DNA from: Camarhynchus parvulus
Taxonomy: Eukaryota > Chordata > Aves > Passeriformes > Thraupidae
NCBI RefSeq assembly: GCF_901933205.1
Contig: NC_044574.1
Coordinates: 22,615,733-22,679,732, forward strand
Length of the DNA: 64,000 nt
Direction: 5' to 3'
Shown here piece by piece: positions 1 through 12,681 of the stretch. Below the pieces are notes generated by a model. The model searched no databases, was not told the origin of the DNA, and saw only the letters and a list, made by a program, of their open reading frames with translations. How positions within the stretch are numbered: position 1 is the first letter of the stretch; the number at the start of each line of letters is the position of its first letter. The position numbers and the translations under genes were made by a program.

Positions 1-1720
1 AAATTGCACAAGAGCATCACTTCAAAATTAAATGTATTAAAACTTCTTCAACATGCTGAATACACAAAGAAGTGAAATTATGAAAGTCATTCTACATTAA
101 AAACTAATTTATTTTTAAACAATTCTGTTAATAAGACTTTCTTTCCAGACATTTTGTCCTACAGTTTAGAACAGAGATATGGTAAAATGTTTAATAGTAA
201 TTGTTAGAAGCAGATTAAAATTTTTTCATTGGTCTTTTCAACATGCAATGCCCTTGGCAGACTTTTTTTCCTTACCATCATTAAATCAAAACAGAAACTC
301 CCTAGCTTATTCCCTTGGCCAAGCTTTTCAAATTTCATACATTCACATGCACTGCTCAAGACATTAGTCTTAGGACTCCCTTCTCCATTACCAGTTTTAC
401 TTGGCATCTCCAGGAGGTTTGTTTTTGAGTTTTCGTTCATCTTGAACCTTCACAATCCTAAACTTCAGCTCAGACAATCCTTGAACCAAACTCATTGAGT
501 AAACAGAAGGCCGGAAACATTGCCTGCCCCTAAAATGGTACTACTGCTGACCATTTCTGCTAATTCTATCCCACCTCCTTTGAGACTTTTTCCATTTCAA
601 AGGTTGAAGGTTTTGAAGAATCTAAATGTGCATCTTGGACTCTGTAATAAAAATTGAATTAGATTATAGCAAATTAATGCCTTAACGTAAGCAGCATTAA
701 CTTTTTAAGTGTTTTTTGTTAAATGCCATTTTAACTTTTTTTAAATTGTTTAGTCCAATTTCACAACAGGATTTATTACATGTAGCTACTCCCCCACTCC
801 CTACCTATTTCTCCTTTAATCAGAGAAAATAAATACTCCCTTGTAAAACTTAGTTTGGAAAACAGGATTCTCTCCAAGAAGCAGGAAAAACATCACCTCT
901 CTTGATTTTGTTTCTAATTCCATTGTTGAAGTACACATCCTAAGCAGTTACCTCACAATGACTGTGATCAAAGCAATCAAGGTTACATCATTCTCTGCTC
1001 TGAATCTTGACTGACATTATTATAAACAGGACTTAACAGGTTTTTGCTTTAATTCATGGCTCAATTACTATACACTAATAACTGAGAAACCTTTCATTCA
1101 TTAACAAAACAAAAAAGCTCAGAAGCCTTTCAGGAAATACAGCATCCCAATATTATGTCAGGTTGAAGACAACTTAAGTACTCAACTAATGCCACAATAA
1201 AACCATGTCACATGAAGACAGCAGTTTAAGTCATTTATTTGCTCATTAAGCTCCCTTCTGTTTACTCAGAGCTAGAGATTAGCTTGAATATTATGAGGGT
1301 GCAGAAGCAGAGAGGAGGAAAGCAAGACCCTCAGCTATTCATCTTAACCTCAAACATGGCCAGATTTTCAATAATCTGCGATCATATATATCCTATCCCC
1401 TCCCTGCTCTTAATACCTGCAGCCAGTACCAAGTAATTCACCTAGACTTATGCAAAATGAAAGGAAGGTAAGTGACAAAGGCAAGATAACTACAGAACAA
1501 AATGAATGAGATTAAAACTCTATTTAGGTATTTGAGGATAAACCATAGAGATCTGGGCAAGAATTAATAACTTATGTTGTTCCCATCTCACATCTCTTTA
1601 GTTCTTGTTTGAGATTCTCTTCCAAAAATAATGCATTAAATAATTTAGGGGCATTCCTCAGAATAGCTTTTTCACAAAATCCTCAGGGGAAAAAAATGAT
1701 CCATGCAAATGTCCTTAATT
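1..1720. other. Gene-free AT-rich stretch at left edge
   Basis: No coding exon with splice sites, RNA gene or recognisable repeat is visible. The short ORFs at 179-498 are unrelated to one another and resemble chance ORFs. It could include transcribed sequence of RELL1 if its 3'UTR is very long. Confidence 0.6.
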
Positions 1721-1725
1721 TCAAT

Positions 1726-2314
1726 TGTCCTGATTTCAGCTGGGATAGAGTTAATTTCTTCTCAGTAGTTGTTAGAGTACTTGGATTCAGAATATAGTGG
1801 TTTGGATTCAGAATAAGAATGGCATTGACAATACATTGATGTTTTGGTTTTTTGGGAAGTCATGTTTATCCTGAGTCAAGCACCTCTTTTCTTCTCTCAT
1901 ACTCTACCAGTTAGAAGGTGCCAAAGAAACTGGGAGGGAGCAGAGCTGGGACAGGTGGCCTGGACTGACCAAAGGGAGATTCCACACCACAGGATATCAT
2001 GCCCACTGGGGAAATGTTTGGGGTGATGGTGTTTGCCTTCCCAAGTCACTGTTACACATGATGGGGCCCTGCCCTCCTGGGGAGAGCTGAACACCTGCCT
2101 GCCCATGGGAAGCAGTGAATAATTCCCTGTTTTGCTTTGCTTTGCTTGTGTGCACAGCTTCTGCTTTCCCTACTAAACTGTCTTCATCTGTCTTCATCTC
2201 AACCCATGAGTTTTCCAGTGTTTACCCTTACAATTCTTTCCCCAATCCAATCGGTGCAGGAGTGAGCAAATGGCTGCCTGAGGCTTGGCTGCTGCCTGGG
2301 GCTGAACCATGATA
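1726..2314 (+). mobile_element. Solo LTR of an ERVL-type avian endogenous retrovirus
   Basis: This 589-bp element begins TGTCCTGATTTCAGCTGGGA and ends ...AACCATGATA. It is flanked by a direct 5-bp duplication, TCAAT (1721-1725 and 2315-2319); 5 bp is the ERVL-typical length. The body (CTGGGATAGAGTTAATT..., GGACTGACCAAAGGGA, CTTCCCAAGTCACTGTTACA, TGAACACCTGCCTGCCCATG, TTTTGCTTTGCTTTGC) matches the avian ERVL LTR family as I remember it. CpGs are mostly decayed to TG/CA, and the terminal CA reads TA, so it is old. No internal region remains. ORFs in it are not genes. Confidence 0.82.
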
Positions 2315-2319
2315 TCAAT

Positions 2320-5300
2320 ACAAGATGCACTACAGAAGGAGATTTTGCTGTGGCCAGAAGTAGTACAAGTTTCTCTGGAACAAGTCTCCAGAACAGATGA
2401 AATATTACAGATTTTTAATGGCACATTTCAGTTTGGTAGGTAAAAGTGACACAGTTTATCTAATAAGCAGACATCATACTCTGCTAGAATAATGGTTACC
2501 TTTTACTCATTAATCTGCTGCTTACGTAGACTTACATAAAAAACTCATCTAATTAGCATCTGCAAAAAAAACCAACCATACTAGAGATTCAGCATTAATC
2601 AAAAGCAAGACAAATTATCAAAAGCTTTACAAAAGAATATGAATACTCCACCCTGACTGGGAATTACTTTTCCAGATTCATGCACGAGTGTTAATTACCA
2701 GGCAATGCACGCTGCTATTGTTTTGACATACGACACACAGATCCTGTTCTTCCTCATTGCTTTGATTAAAAATTTGGCTCAGAGAGAAGTTTACATTGTT
2801 CCTTTTAATAACTGCAGCAGCTACTTCCACACCACTGCAGGGCAGGAGAGGGGCTGAGTTGCTGGGTCTGACTAGCCACAGCTCTGCCCCAGCCCCATGA
2901 AGCATCTCAGATCTCCTATTAAATCGGGACATTTTCAAATTTTTTGGTTTAATTCTTTTTTTACACTGACCCACTCCGACCTTTTTAAAATTATCAATAA
3001 AAGCTTTATAGCTCCCTCTGCTGCCAGCAAGTATGAAATTCAGTTACTCTACACAAAATCTGCTTGCACCTGACAGAAAAATTGCATTCCTGTCTCTCTA
3101 AGCATATATGTGTGTAGAGTCCTTTGAAAACAAGATTTGAGAAATTTTATGGGTATTTTAAGACTCTCTTAATATTGCTGATTTTATTGGATAATTATTC
3201 TTACTGTAAATCAATATTGAAGACCACTAGTTAAAAACTACTTTTAATACAGTAATTTCAAAATACTATCTTATTCAATATGAAAATCAAACCATATTAT
3301 CACCTGAGTATTTAGCTGGATATCTAATGACACCCACAAAACAAAAATCAATTATTCAGAACAGTTCAGAGACAAGAGTTCATCTCAACTGCTTCTGCCC
3401 TATCACTACTATTTTTCAGTCTATCTTCCCAAGTCTTTCACACTCCCATTGCTGCCTCTTCTCTGAACCTGCCCTCCCCAGCAGTGTCTCTCCAAACCTG
3501 TCCCTCTGCATCAGGTACCAGCTAGATTTGTTAGTTGTTCTGCTGTTCTGCTCCATGCTGACAGCCACGAAAAGTGTCCTGAATCCCTTGGCCCATTTCA
3601 AGACCACCCCCACAATGGTGGAGTACCCGTCTGTCTTGCTGCACTTCTAACAACTCTGCAGCCCAGAAGGGACAGGACTGGGATGACTGACTGAAAATAG
3701 ACAAGGGAAGGGGGCATCAGAGGCATTACACATCTAAAACTGAGGGGTTACACTGGTAGAAAAATGCGTTTGCTAATACATCCTCCTTTGTGTTGTAGCT
3801 GCCGCTACACTCCACCTCTGCAGTGCTAGAGGCTGCCTAGATATAATTTAAGAGGTGTTTCAGTTTCAACAGGTGCACTGAGCTAAAGACTGACACAGAC
3901 CCACACAAGGCCTGACATACAGAGACAGATGGCCAAGCACTACCCACGTAACTGGATCTGCACTAAGTCCATGCCACAGGGGACTTGGCTTCACTTATCT
4001 AAACTCCATAGCAAAATACACCACCAACCCACTGCTTTCCTCCAGATAATTTGGAAGCAGTTTACTCTAACAGCATAGAGCTTTCAGATCTTGACACTAA
4101 TGTCTGTTTGAAGGCTTCTGCCACCATCTTGCTTCCGGCACTACAAGTCTGGCATGTCTCCTACCTTTTCTTTGAAAGTTAAAGGAACAGACTCCTACCT
4201 TCTCAAACACTTCAGCTTCCTTTTCCTTATCCTGCTCCAGCCCTACATATCCTTTTATTAGTTTTGCCTCAGCAGATGACGTCAACCTGCCAGGAAGGAA
4301 GCTCCAAGGCTGACAGGGTGCTTTCCAGCTCTGTGCAATGGTAGCTCCAGAATCAGCCAGCCCCCTCAGAGAGGAAAAAGGGAGCATCCAGAACAACAGC
4401 TAACATCCAATCACGGCTTGAGTAAAAAAAACAGCAGCACCTTAGTGCAGGCTCCCTACCACTACAAAAAAGTATTTAAAATTAAAAAAAGAAATCAACA
4501 AGTGGAAATTTCAGATGCCAGTATTTTGAGCCCAGCCTCCCTCAAACAAAATCCCAAAACACAGGATTTCACTAAACACTGAGAAAAAAATTAAATCCAT
4601 TTTTATTTGTCCAAGTGTTACATGCTGTTCATTAATACTAGATAGCCAAGACTTAACCACTCTTTCCTTGTTTACCCATTAGCAGTAGCATTAGTCACTT
4701 AGCAGGGAAAATAAAGTGCCCAGAAACCCTAAATTAATAGATACAAATTGATCCACACTTCATACTACAGGTCACAGCTGGAAGTCCTCAATGACCACTA
4801 AACAGCCAGGAAACTTATTTCCTTAGGAGTGACAGTTTCACATTCCAACCCAGTAGGCACTTTCAGCATTACCAAGCCAGAATAGACCATATGTCCTCTC
4901 TTTCAGACAAGGCTAATCTCATAAAAAGGATCCTTTTAACCCACATGATTTTTGTATTAGTATGCAGTTAAGTAAAAGCTAATTCATTTGTAGGGGGGGG
5001 GGGAAATAACCAAGAAAACAACCAGACAACAAATCTATCTGGCACCTTTTTTTTCTGTAATTTCTTATCATGCTTTTAGTGTGTATTTCCTTCTTCTGTG
5101 TCTTTCAGTTCAGCTCTGCTCACTGGAAGTGGCAGCCCCATAACTCCAGCAGCCTCAAAAGAGCTCTCAATTCAAGCTGTACACACACCCTCTGCAGGAA
5201 TACTGGAGGCTGGGATTATTCCTAGGTAGTGCATAGCTGCAACATCTTCAGATTTAAGCACACAGGAAAACACTTGTGCTTCAGCATTCCCCCAGAACGG

Positions 5301-5580
5301 GAGCAGCTGGCTGCAGTAACACTTTCACCAAGTGACACACAACACACCTGGGAGTACAGGGACCATATAAGGTACCAATTTTGTGAAAGTTTCTGTGTAT
5401 GTGAAAAACAGGGATATAGCTCAGAAAAAAAATGGCAATGAGAAACCAGGTACACTATGGCATGCTTTCAACTGAGACTTTCATAAAGAGATTAAAAAAA
5501 AAAAGAAATGCTTTAATTCTTACCATGTTTCAAAAATACATTGCACATGGGCTCTGTGCTCTTTACAAGTAAAATCAGAT
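2320..5580. other. Gene-free stretch downstream of RELL1
   Basis: AT-rich sequence between the ERVL LTR and the possible RELL1 3'UTR. It holds an 11-G run near 4993 and the CRE/ETS/YY1 words annotated separately. The ORF at 3327-3650 (107 codons, plus) is Ser/Leu/Pro-rich with no recognised domain and is treated as chance. Confidence 0.6.
4120..4284 (-). promoter_or_regulatory. Candidate CRE plus ETS/YY1 module
   Basis: A full palindromic CRE, TGACGTCA (4277-4284), lies about 140 bp from CTTCCGG and GCCACCATCTT (4138-4120 on the minus strand: CCGGAAGCAAGATGGTGGC). The latter is the adjacent ETS/YY1 arrangement seen at some TATA-less promoters. There is no CpG island and no recognised exon after it. 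It may be an alternative promoter, an enhancer or chance. Confidence 0.25.
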
Positions 5581-8500
5581 TTTATTAAACATAGAAGTAG
5601 CTCCCTGGACTATTTTGCTACAGCAGCATAAGGTAAGATCCTGAATTTTGGAATAATTCTTCACTAAAAATGAAGTGCCTGCATTGGGGAAAAGTAATAC
5701 AAGAATTAATCCATGTGAAGAAAATAAAATCCATTTGAAATAATTTTTTTGTGTTTCTTTTGAGGACTTGTCTATGTCAGTCCAGTTATAACAGAATTTC
5801 TCAAACTTTAATACAGCAATCCTTTTGTATTTCAGTGTATGTACATATTGTCTAATAAAAACTGCGTACTACACATACTACAAAGAATTTGTACATAGAA
5901 GAAAAAAAGAACAAAACAAAAATTCCTGAAAATGAGACCCACATAGTGTGTTGAACTTCCAGAAGCTTCAGCAGCAGCAGTGTGTCAATTCTGTCTGAAG
6001 ATTAAGGCCTGAAAGGACTTTTAAATCTTTTTTTTCTTTTTTTAACATTCTCAATATAAAACACAGCTGTATATCAACCTCTGAAATTCAAAATCAGAGC
6101 TCAAAACAGACCCTACATGACACTGCTAGGAGCACTGAAATAATAAACACCCCAAACCTGTAAACATGATTGTACACTGATAATCACATCTCAGCTAGCC
6201 AAAATTTGCTTCAAGGCTCCTTCAAACTATTCATACAGCAAAACCCATTTTAATGCTCTTTACAGATCACAGTCATCTGTGAGAACATAATAGGACAAAT
6301 CAAGCATTGTAGTATCACAGACGGACACGGGCAGAGAGGAAACAACTGCAAAGAACTTCCTGTCATTTGTGATTTTTCATTCCTTACCTTATAAAAAAAT
6401 TAAGAATAATGTTGAGTATTTTTAAAAGCTCTGCATCAAATATAATAAAAAGTTAAAAATCTTCGTATTTTAAATTTAAGACACCAGCTTGGGTTAAAGT
6501 ACAGATTCCTGTCTTTCTCGTGTAAATATGAAACTAAAGTAGTATTTGCAATTGTCCTTTCTGAAGAAAAGATTACTGCTCTGACGTACATCACACTATA
6601 AACTAACATTCTCACTACCTCCATAAACAAAAACTTAAGAGGCAAAAAGACTGCATTTTACATTTAGATGGTGCAAAAATTAAATTTCACTCAATCACCG
6701 AGGGCTAAAAGAAGTCAGAAGCAAGCTTAAGAATCAATATTTTTTTATTTACTGTTTTGTAGTATAAAAGTTGTATATAAACTATTTTGTTAAAAATACA
6801 TTTGCTAAGCAAATTTAAGAAAAGCAGACTAATATGGCAATATGCATACCCCTACAACAGCAGTGTAGTGTTAAAGGCAATGAAACAGGCACAGTTTCTA
6901 AATCCTCTCTTGCTTAGGTAGCAATGCATAAATTCAATTCTTGCACATATCAAGTCTCATAATACCTTACATAATTACTTTATACAGGTAAACAATATTT
7001 TACACACCCAACATCTTTCCATCCCTTTTATTCTATGTATTTTCAATGGAATCAAAATAGAAACTACTTTTAAAATAAGTAAAAAAAATACATATTACCA
7101 TTTAAACTTTCTTCCATCCTTTTGCCATTTATTTGCCATACTAACCCATCATGCATCAAAATACAATATCAAGACAAAATGCCCTTTTTTTAGAAAAAGC
7201 TTTGGGGACAGTCTGTAACTTTGTATCTTCTTTCTGAAAATTATTTGAAAACTGCTGTTTTCTCAAATGCTCCCTTTTCCCAGTACACATTTTTATACTC
7301 ATAGCAATCAATCTCTTGGAAATTGAAAGCTTATTACTACAACCAATACTAATTATATCTTCTAGAAATATTCTTCACACAAATAATCATGTGAAGCTTA
7401 ATGTGTGCCTGTAAGATGAGATTGCTGTTTATGTTGTACTTAAATATTGAAGAGGTTTCACAAGCTGATTTTAAATTTATGGGAGCAGGGAGCAGTGCTA
7501 AACATTGAAGTTAGAGTCCCAGCCAAACAGTTATTTTGAGTTCTCAAGGACAGACAATTATTTCTAAAAATATCCATTTTGAAAAGAACAATAAAACATT
7601 TATTATTTTTAAGGCTGGGTGGGTAGTGGTGGATTTTTTGGCAAATATAGCATCGCTGAAAAGTACACATTGATAGGACCAGTCAGTATCTTGTGGATAC
7701 ACACAGAAGGAAGACCATCAGCAGTACATACTTGCAGCAAGAGTGAAAAAACTTGATGTTTCCTGGCAAGACATGAGAGTAACTAACACACAAGCAAGAA
7801 GAGTAATTTTGTACACACTGACTGTTAACACTGCATACATAAATCAATGAAGAAACACAATTCTCAGATATGAAGAAGAAACACAATTTAGAGCTCTTGT
7901 TTTAAAAGACTGAAGGTATCAATTTAAAATAAATCCATTTCAAAACCATACACTGATTTTCCTTGAGTTCATAAAGCAGATTAAGTTATAGTTCTCAGAA
8001 TATAGTGCAATCTCTACTAAAAAGCATTATATTAGAGCTTATATTCTTAGGCACTCAGAACAAATGATATGATTTTCTGTTACACAGAAAAGCTTGCTGA
8101 AGTATTACAGAGATTTCTCTCCCAGAACAAGTAACAGGACAAATCTGAGATCATAAATAGATACAGAAAATTAATATGAGAATACCATGGAAATTTTAGC
8201 ATTAAATCACACTTAAAATATTAAAGGAGTAACACTGGCTTAAGATTTTGTTGCCAATGAATACAACTACCCTTAGTCCAATAAAGCCACTCTGAAGCAC
8301 TTTAGTATAATATTCCATAAATTTTTTAATGCCCAATATTCCATATCCTTATCTAAGGCTTGAAATCTGTTGCCTTAACTTAATAAGGAACCTGTGGGTA
8401 AGAACAAGAAAAGAAAAACAAAACTATTAGGCACTCTTCAAATATGAGTGAGCAGTTACAAGAGAACAGGAGAACACAAGGCAAAGAGGAAAGTAACCTC

Positions 8501-9201
8501 ACCAAGAGCTCATCCAACTGCATACAAAAAGATGCTCTTCAGCCTATGTCAAGTAGTAAGAGAGAGTTTTGGGTCTGGGGAACAACAATTTAATTTAACA
8601 TCTGCATATAACTGAACCAGCCTCTACCGTGAGGTACCCTGCACAGAGTTGGGTTTATGTACTGAAGGCACACGTGCAGATTTGGCTGACAATTATCTCC
8701 TTGTATGTTTTACTTGGCTACAAGCAGTTAGATTAAAAGAATATTTTCATCTTTCAAAGGCTGGCTTTTATCTTCAGCAAACACTTGTCAATTTTGGAGC
8801 AGGCAGAACAGAAGAAAAATTCAGATGGACCACTGGGGTGAATGTAGTTTATCCATGAGGTAATTGTATTACTCTTCATATTGAGCTCATAAATGCTTGC
8901 CTAAAAAAAGTTTAAGACTTGATAAAGCTTTTACCTTTCCTGTCCAAAAACTTGCACGTATGTTTTCTTTCCAAGATGAAGCCATTCGTTACGATGTCCA
9001 CACAGCTCAACAGTATTTAAGTGTCTAAAACTCACTATTTTACTGGTCAAAAACCATTAAGTGTTTAACCTTGCAGGAATGACACCACAGAACTTTTAAA
9101 ATGCTACACTGCCACAAATACATTCCTTAAAATAGTATGCATCTCTTGGGAGTTGTCAATTTTCTCCAAAGTGCTTGCAGACAATCTTCTAAAAGTTCCA
9201 C
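5581..9201 (-). other. RELL1: Probable non-coding terminal exon / 3'UTR of RELL1
   Basis: A donor CAG|GTATCA lies six bases past the RELL1 stop (exon edge at 12504). Going down the minus strand, a strong acceptor TTTTCTTCTCTTACAG|GTGG occurs with its first exon base at 9201. This suggests a last intron of about 3.3 kb and an untranslated terminal exon. The 3' end is not fixed: AATAAA hexamers on the minus strand occur at 7604-7599 and 5586-5581, among others. The stretch is AT-rich, has no coding exon, and ORFs in it look random. The extent given is a maximum guess. Confidence 0.4.
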
Positions 9202-9891
9202 CTGTAAGAGAAGAAAACAGTTCTAAAAATAAACCTAAACAGCAAAATTAGTTTTAGGATGGACACACCAATTAAAAAGTTAGCAGGTGCTCTGAAATGG
9301 AAAAAAAAAGCCACAATTGCATGAAGTAGTTGCCTTGCATTCCAAGTTTAGCATGTGAAATCATAAAGAGGAACTAAAAATTGAGCTAGTACTCTTTGAA
9401 ATGCATGGACAAACACATGGACCAACTGACAAATCACACCACAACGTTAAGCACTACAAATGGAAAATGTTACATAGCTTCAGTGTACCAGTACCAGTCT
9501 GTTTATACCCAGTAGCTTAAAATGGATGTCCAAGAGCTCAACTCAAAGTTTTGACTTCAATTATCAGCTGTGTATCTACCACTCTTTATGTGCCATCAAG
9601 CATATTTGAAAGAAAATTAACTGATGGAGTCTGCTGAGAACATGAACCTTGAAGACATAGAGAAGACATGCCACAACTTTCAATGATACAGCCAGCAAGA
9701 CACTAGATAAGCTGAAACACTGTAGAGGTCGCTTCAGAACACATCAGTTTAGGGAAAAAAAAAACCCTGGACTTGAGAGCAGCAGTAAATACAGGCAGTC
9801 AGCAATGCTATTTCATCCAGGTACTGTCCCACTCAGGAATTCCACCTCATACAGGAACTCTCAGTAACAGTGGCTAAAGTCAGCCACAAAT

Positions 9892-9932
9892 CCTCTGAAT
9901 GACAGAAAAAAAAGCCTCTGAATGACAGAAAA
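9892..9932 (+). repeat. 18-bp direct duplication
   Basis: CCTCTGAATGACAGAAAA occurs at 9892 and again at 9915, separated by a short A-run and G. It is in the presumed last intron of RELL1. Confidence 0.8.
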
Positions 9933-12509
9933 CCTTTTCTGGAAGCAGTTAAACACATATTTATGCCTTCTTCATCTGCATCTGAAGTTCTGAGTCAAAT
10001 TCCCCCAAAGTATAAGCTTTCATCAGAAATGTACTGACTAGAGGTACAAAAGTCTTAAATGCAGTTTATCTATTCAGTTTCAGTAAATTAGGCTACAATA
10101 ATTTATTAGAAGTCTGAAATAAGTAGCTGAAGTAAAGGTCTAACTACTGCCTGTTTACATGTGAACAGCTTCTCATGACAGTAGACAAAAACTGATCTAG
10201 AACCATGCTAGGGAACAGTATCATATCCTTTTTGAAGCAAGATCTGTTTCTTTTTGTAGTGTAAATCAAACAGACCAGGCTAGTTTCCCAGACAATTTAC
10301 AAAATAGCTTTGTTGGACTTGAGAGACCATTAAAATATTCTGCTGAACCATTTCTCTGCTATTAGAACATTTGTTTTCAGAAGGGGCAAAACTTGAATCC
10401 TAAGGGGAGGTTCCACAATAAAAAGCTGCCATAGATGGACAATTTTTTTACAGCTTTACTATCGTATCTCTCTAGAGAAGAGCTTATTTTTAAATTAAAG
10501 TAGTAATGGTTTAAATTTATAGAACTTTTAGGTAATTACAAGGAACAGTGTTCCTATTTAGGAGAGGAAATAAAAAATTAGAGAGAAAAATGGACTACAT
10601 AACATTTTGAGTGATTTCAAAATGATGAGGTTTTTTTAATCAAAGTGCACTGCAATTTATTTTCATATATGCCCTATTCTTTCTATTTCTTGTGCTTAAA
10701 GAGAAGATAACTAGCTTGCCTTTAAGTAGGAAAAAAATCATATTATGAACAATCTGATGAGATTTCTCCCACTAGAGATACAGAAAAGAAATAAAAATAG
10801 TCACAGAACTAACAAAACAATTAACAGGGCAAGGAAATGCCAGTCTGGTGAAGGAAGATGTTATCTCCTATTGCACTGAGATGATATTGATTTCTAAAAA
10901 GGGAAGAAATAGAAAGCACATCAACATAAAAAACCTTGAGCACAAGGACATTATTCTGAATCAGAAAATAAGAGTACTGTTTCCCTTTCACTGACATCTG
11001 TAGATCCTTCACAGATTTCAGTGCAACAGTGAAACAGCAGCATTAGGCACCTGTGATTTGCCAAAATGTGTTACAGATCAAAAAGCAAAACACTGGCACA
11101 GACAAGTCTGGTCTTATAAATGTCCAGCAATAAAGATGTTTATTCCAATTTCCTAATTTTTGAAACCTGAGCTCCCCCTCCTTGCAATTTAGCCGATCAC
11201 TGTCTTCTTATTTACTGGGAAAAAAAAAAAACGAACAAACCTCATTACCCTCCATAACTTTTTTATTATCTGGAAGCATACCACATGTCCAAGTCTCTTT
11301 TCCTCTACAGCAATGTTTCCAAAAACCTGGGTATAATTTAGTGATGAGGCATAGAGGCAAGACAAATACATTCTGTTTAGTTCAACAGTCAAACCTGTGC
11401 TGCCAGTAAGGGTTGGGAGGAAGTATCCCCCACTACATTCCAGCTCTCTAACCTCAAATACGCAAGGGCATTTGAGTCTTACTGCTTTTCTAAACAGACC
11501 AAATTTTCTCTAGTGCATTTCCCTCTTCCATTTGAGGTAACCAATAGTTTGACACAATATCATTTTATCCTCTCAGCATACAGAGTGTTTGGCACTGGGT
11601 ATTTTGTTCACTTTCCTCAAGTCCAGCACCTTTATTATGTCACCGCAGAGCCTTTCTTACTCAAAGGTCAAGACTGAATTTTGAATCACATTTGTTTAAA
11701 ATCACCTTTCCCCTTCATATTATCCATCAGCATATCATAAAATAGAGGCAAACCATATTAACTTCCAGGGTTTTTTTTTCCCTAACATTCTAAACTGTGA
11801 AAAGAAAAAAACCAGCACAGCGAGGATTTCATTTCAAAACCATGCTGGGCATGTTTTTTACATGCTCAATAGAGTAACTCAAGCAATTTACTGAAGTTTA
11901 ATGACTCACAAGAAAACCCCAACCGCCAGGCTTAGTAATATCCCTGTGAGATCAGCAGTTTCATGTGACTCCACTGCTATTAGTCAAAGCTCCACAGATC
12001 TATCAGAGAAGTATCTAGTAAGCAATCATCTTATACAAGCATGCAGTACAAAACAGCAAGCATAAGGAAGCCACTATAGTTATTGAATAACTGTAGTTAT
12101 TCCAGTGACACAACTGTCAGCACTTGTTTGTTTTGGACAATAAGCACATTGCCACTAAATCTGAGCCATTGCCAAAATTTGTTTATTGCCAAAAAATTAT
12201 TACGCAGACATTTTATCTGTTGGACTAGTGGTGCCACACCCATAAAAGTTATTTCAACACCTACTCTAATTACAAAATCTGAATAAACAATTAGATAAGA
12301 ATTAGGTCGATAAAAAACCCTTTCTTAACTTACCATTAACTGAGTGACCACATATAATTTTCGCAGACTTGTGTAGAGAATTTTGAAATTGAAAGTTGAG
12401 TTTTCACACAGAACTGACGCATTTTCAACTGTACTGATTACCTGCACATACTTCACAACATAACACCTTCAGTATGAGTTCCTCATGTTCAGATGTTTGA
12501 TACCTGCCT

Positions 12510-12681
12510 TTACTCTGAGCTCCTCCTCTCTTGCATGTCCTGTTTGGCAGGCGTGGCGGGTGCTTCGCTCACGTCCTGTTTCGCTGGCATCTCCCCATTG
12601 ACGCTCTCCACGCCAGTAACGGACATCAGGCTCTTCCGCTCCTTGGAGTTGGATTTGTGATCCACTTTTGTGACTCGAAAT
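12510..12681 (-). CDS. RELL1: RELL1 exon 6 (RFRV OSR1/SPAK docking motif and C-terminus)
   Basis: The exon has acceptor CTCACCTCAG and ends at TAA (12512-12510). With the split codon it reads RFRVTKVDHKSNSKERKSLM, then SVTGVESVNGEMPAKQD and so on to RRSSE. RFRV is the R-F-x-V consensus recognised by the CCT domain of OXSR1/STK39, consistent with known RELT-family/OXSR1 binding. The tail carries PAKQD twice (MPAKQDVSEAPATPAKQD), a small insertion relative to the human tail that looks like an internal duplication. A consensus donor (CAG|GTATCA) follows six bases after the stop. Confidence 0.94.

Noticed and set aside
12073..12097. Loop-less palindrome ACTATAGTTATT-G-AATAACTGTAGT
   Set aside because: A 12-bp arm with one mismatch and a one-base centre cannot form a normal RNA hairpin; AT-rich chance palindrome is the simpler reading.
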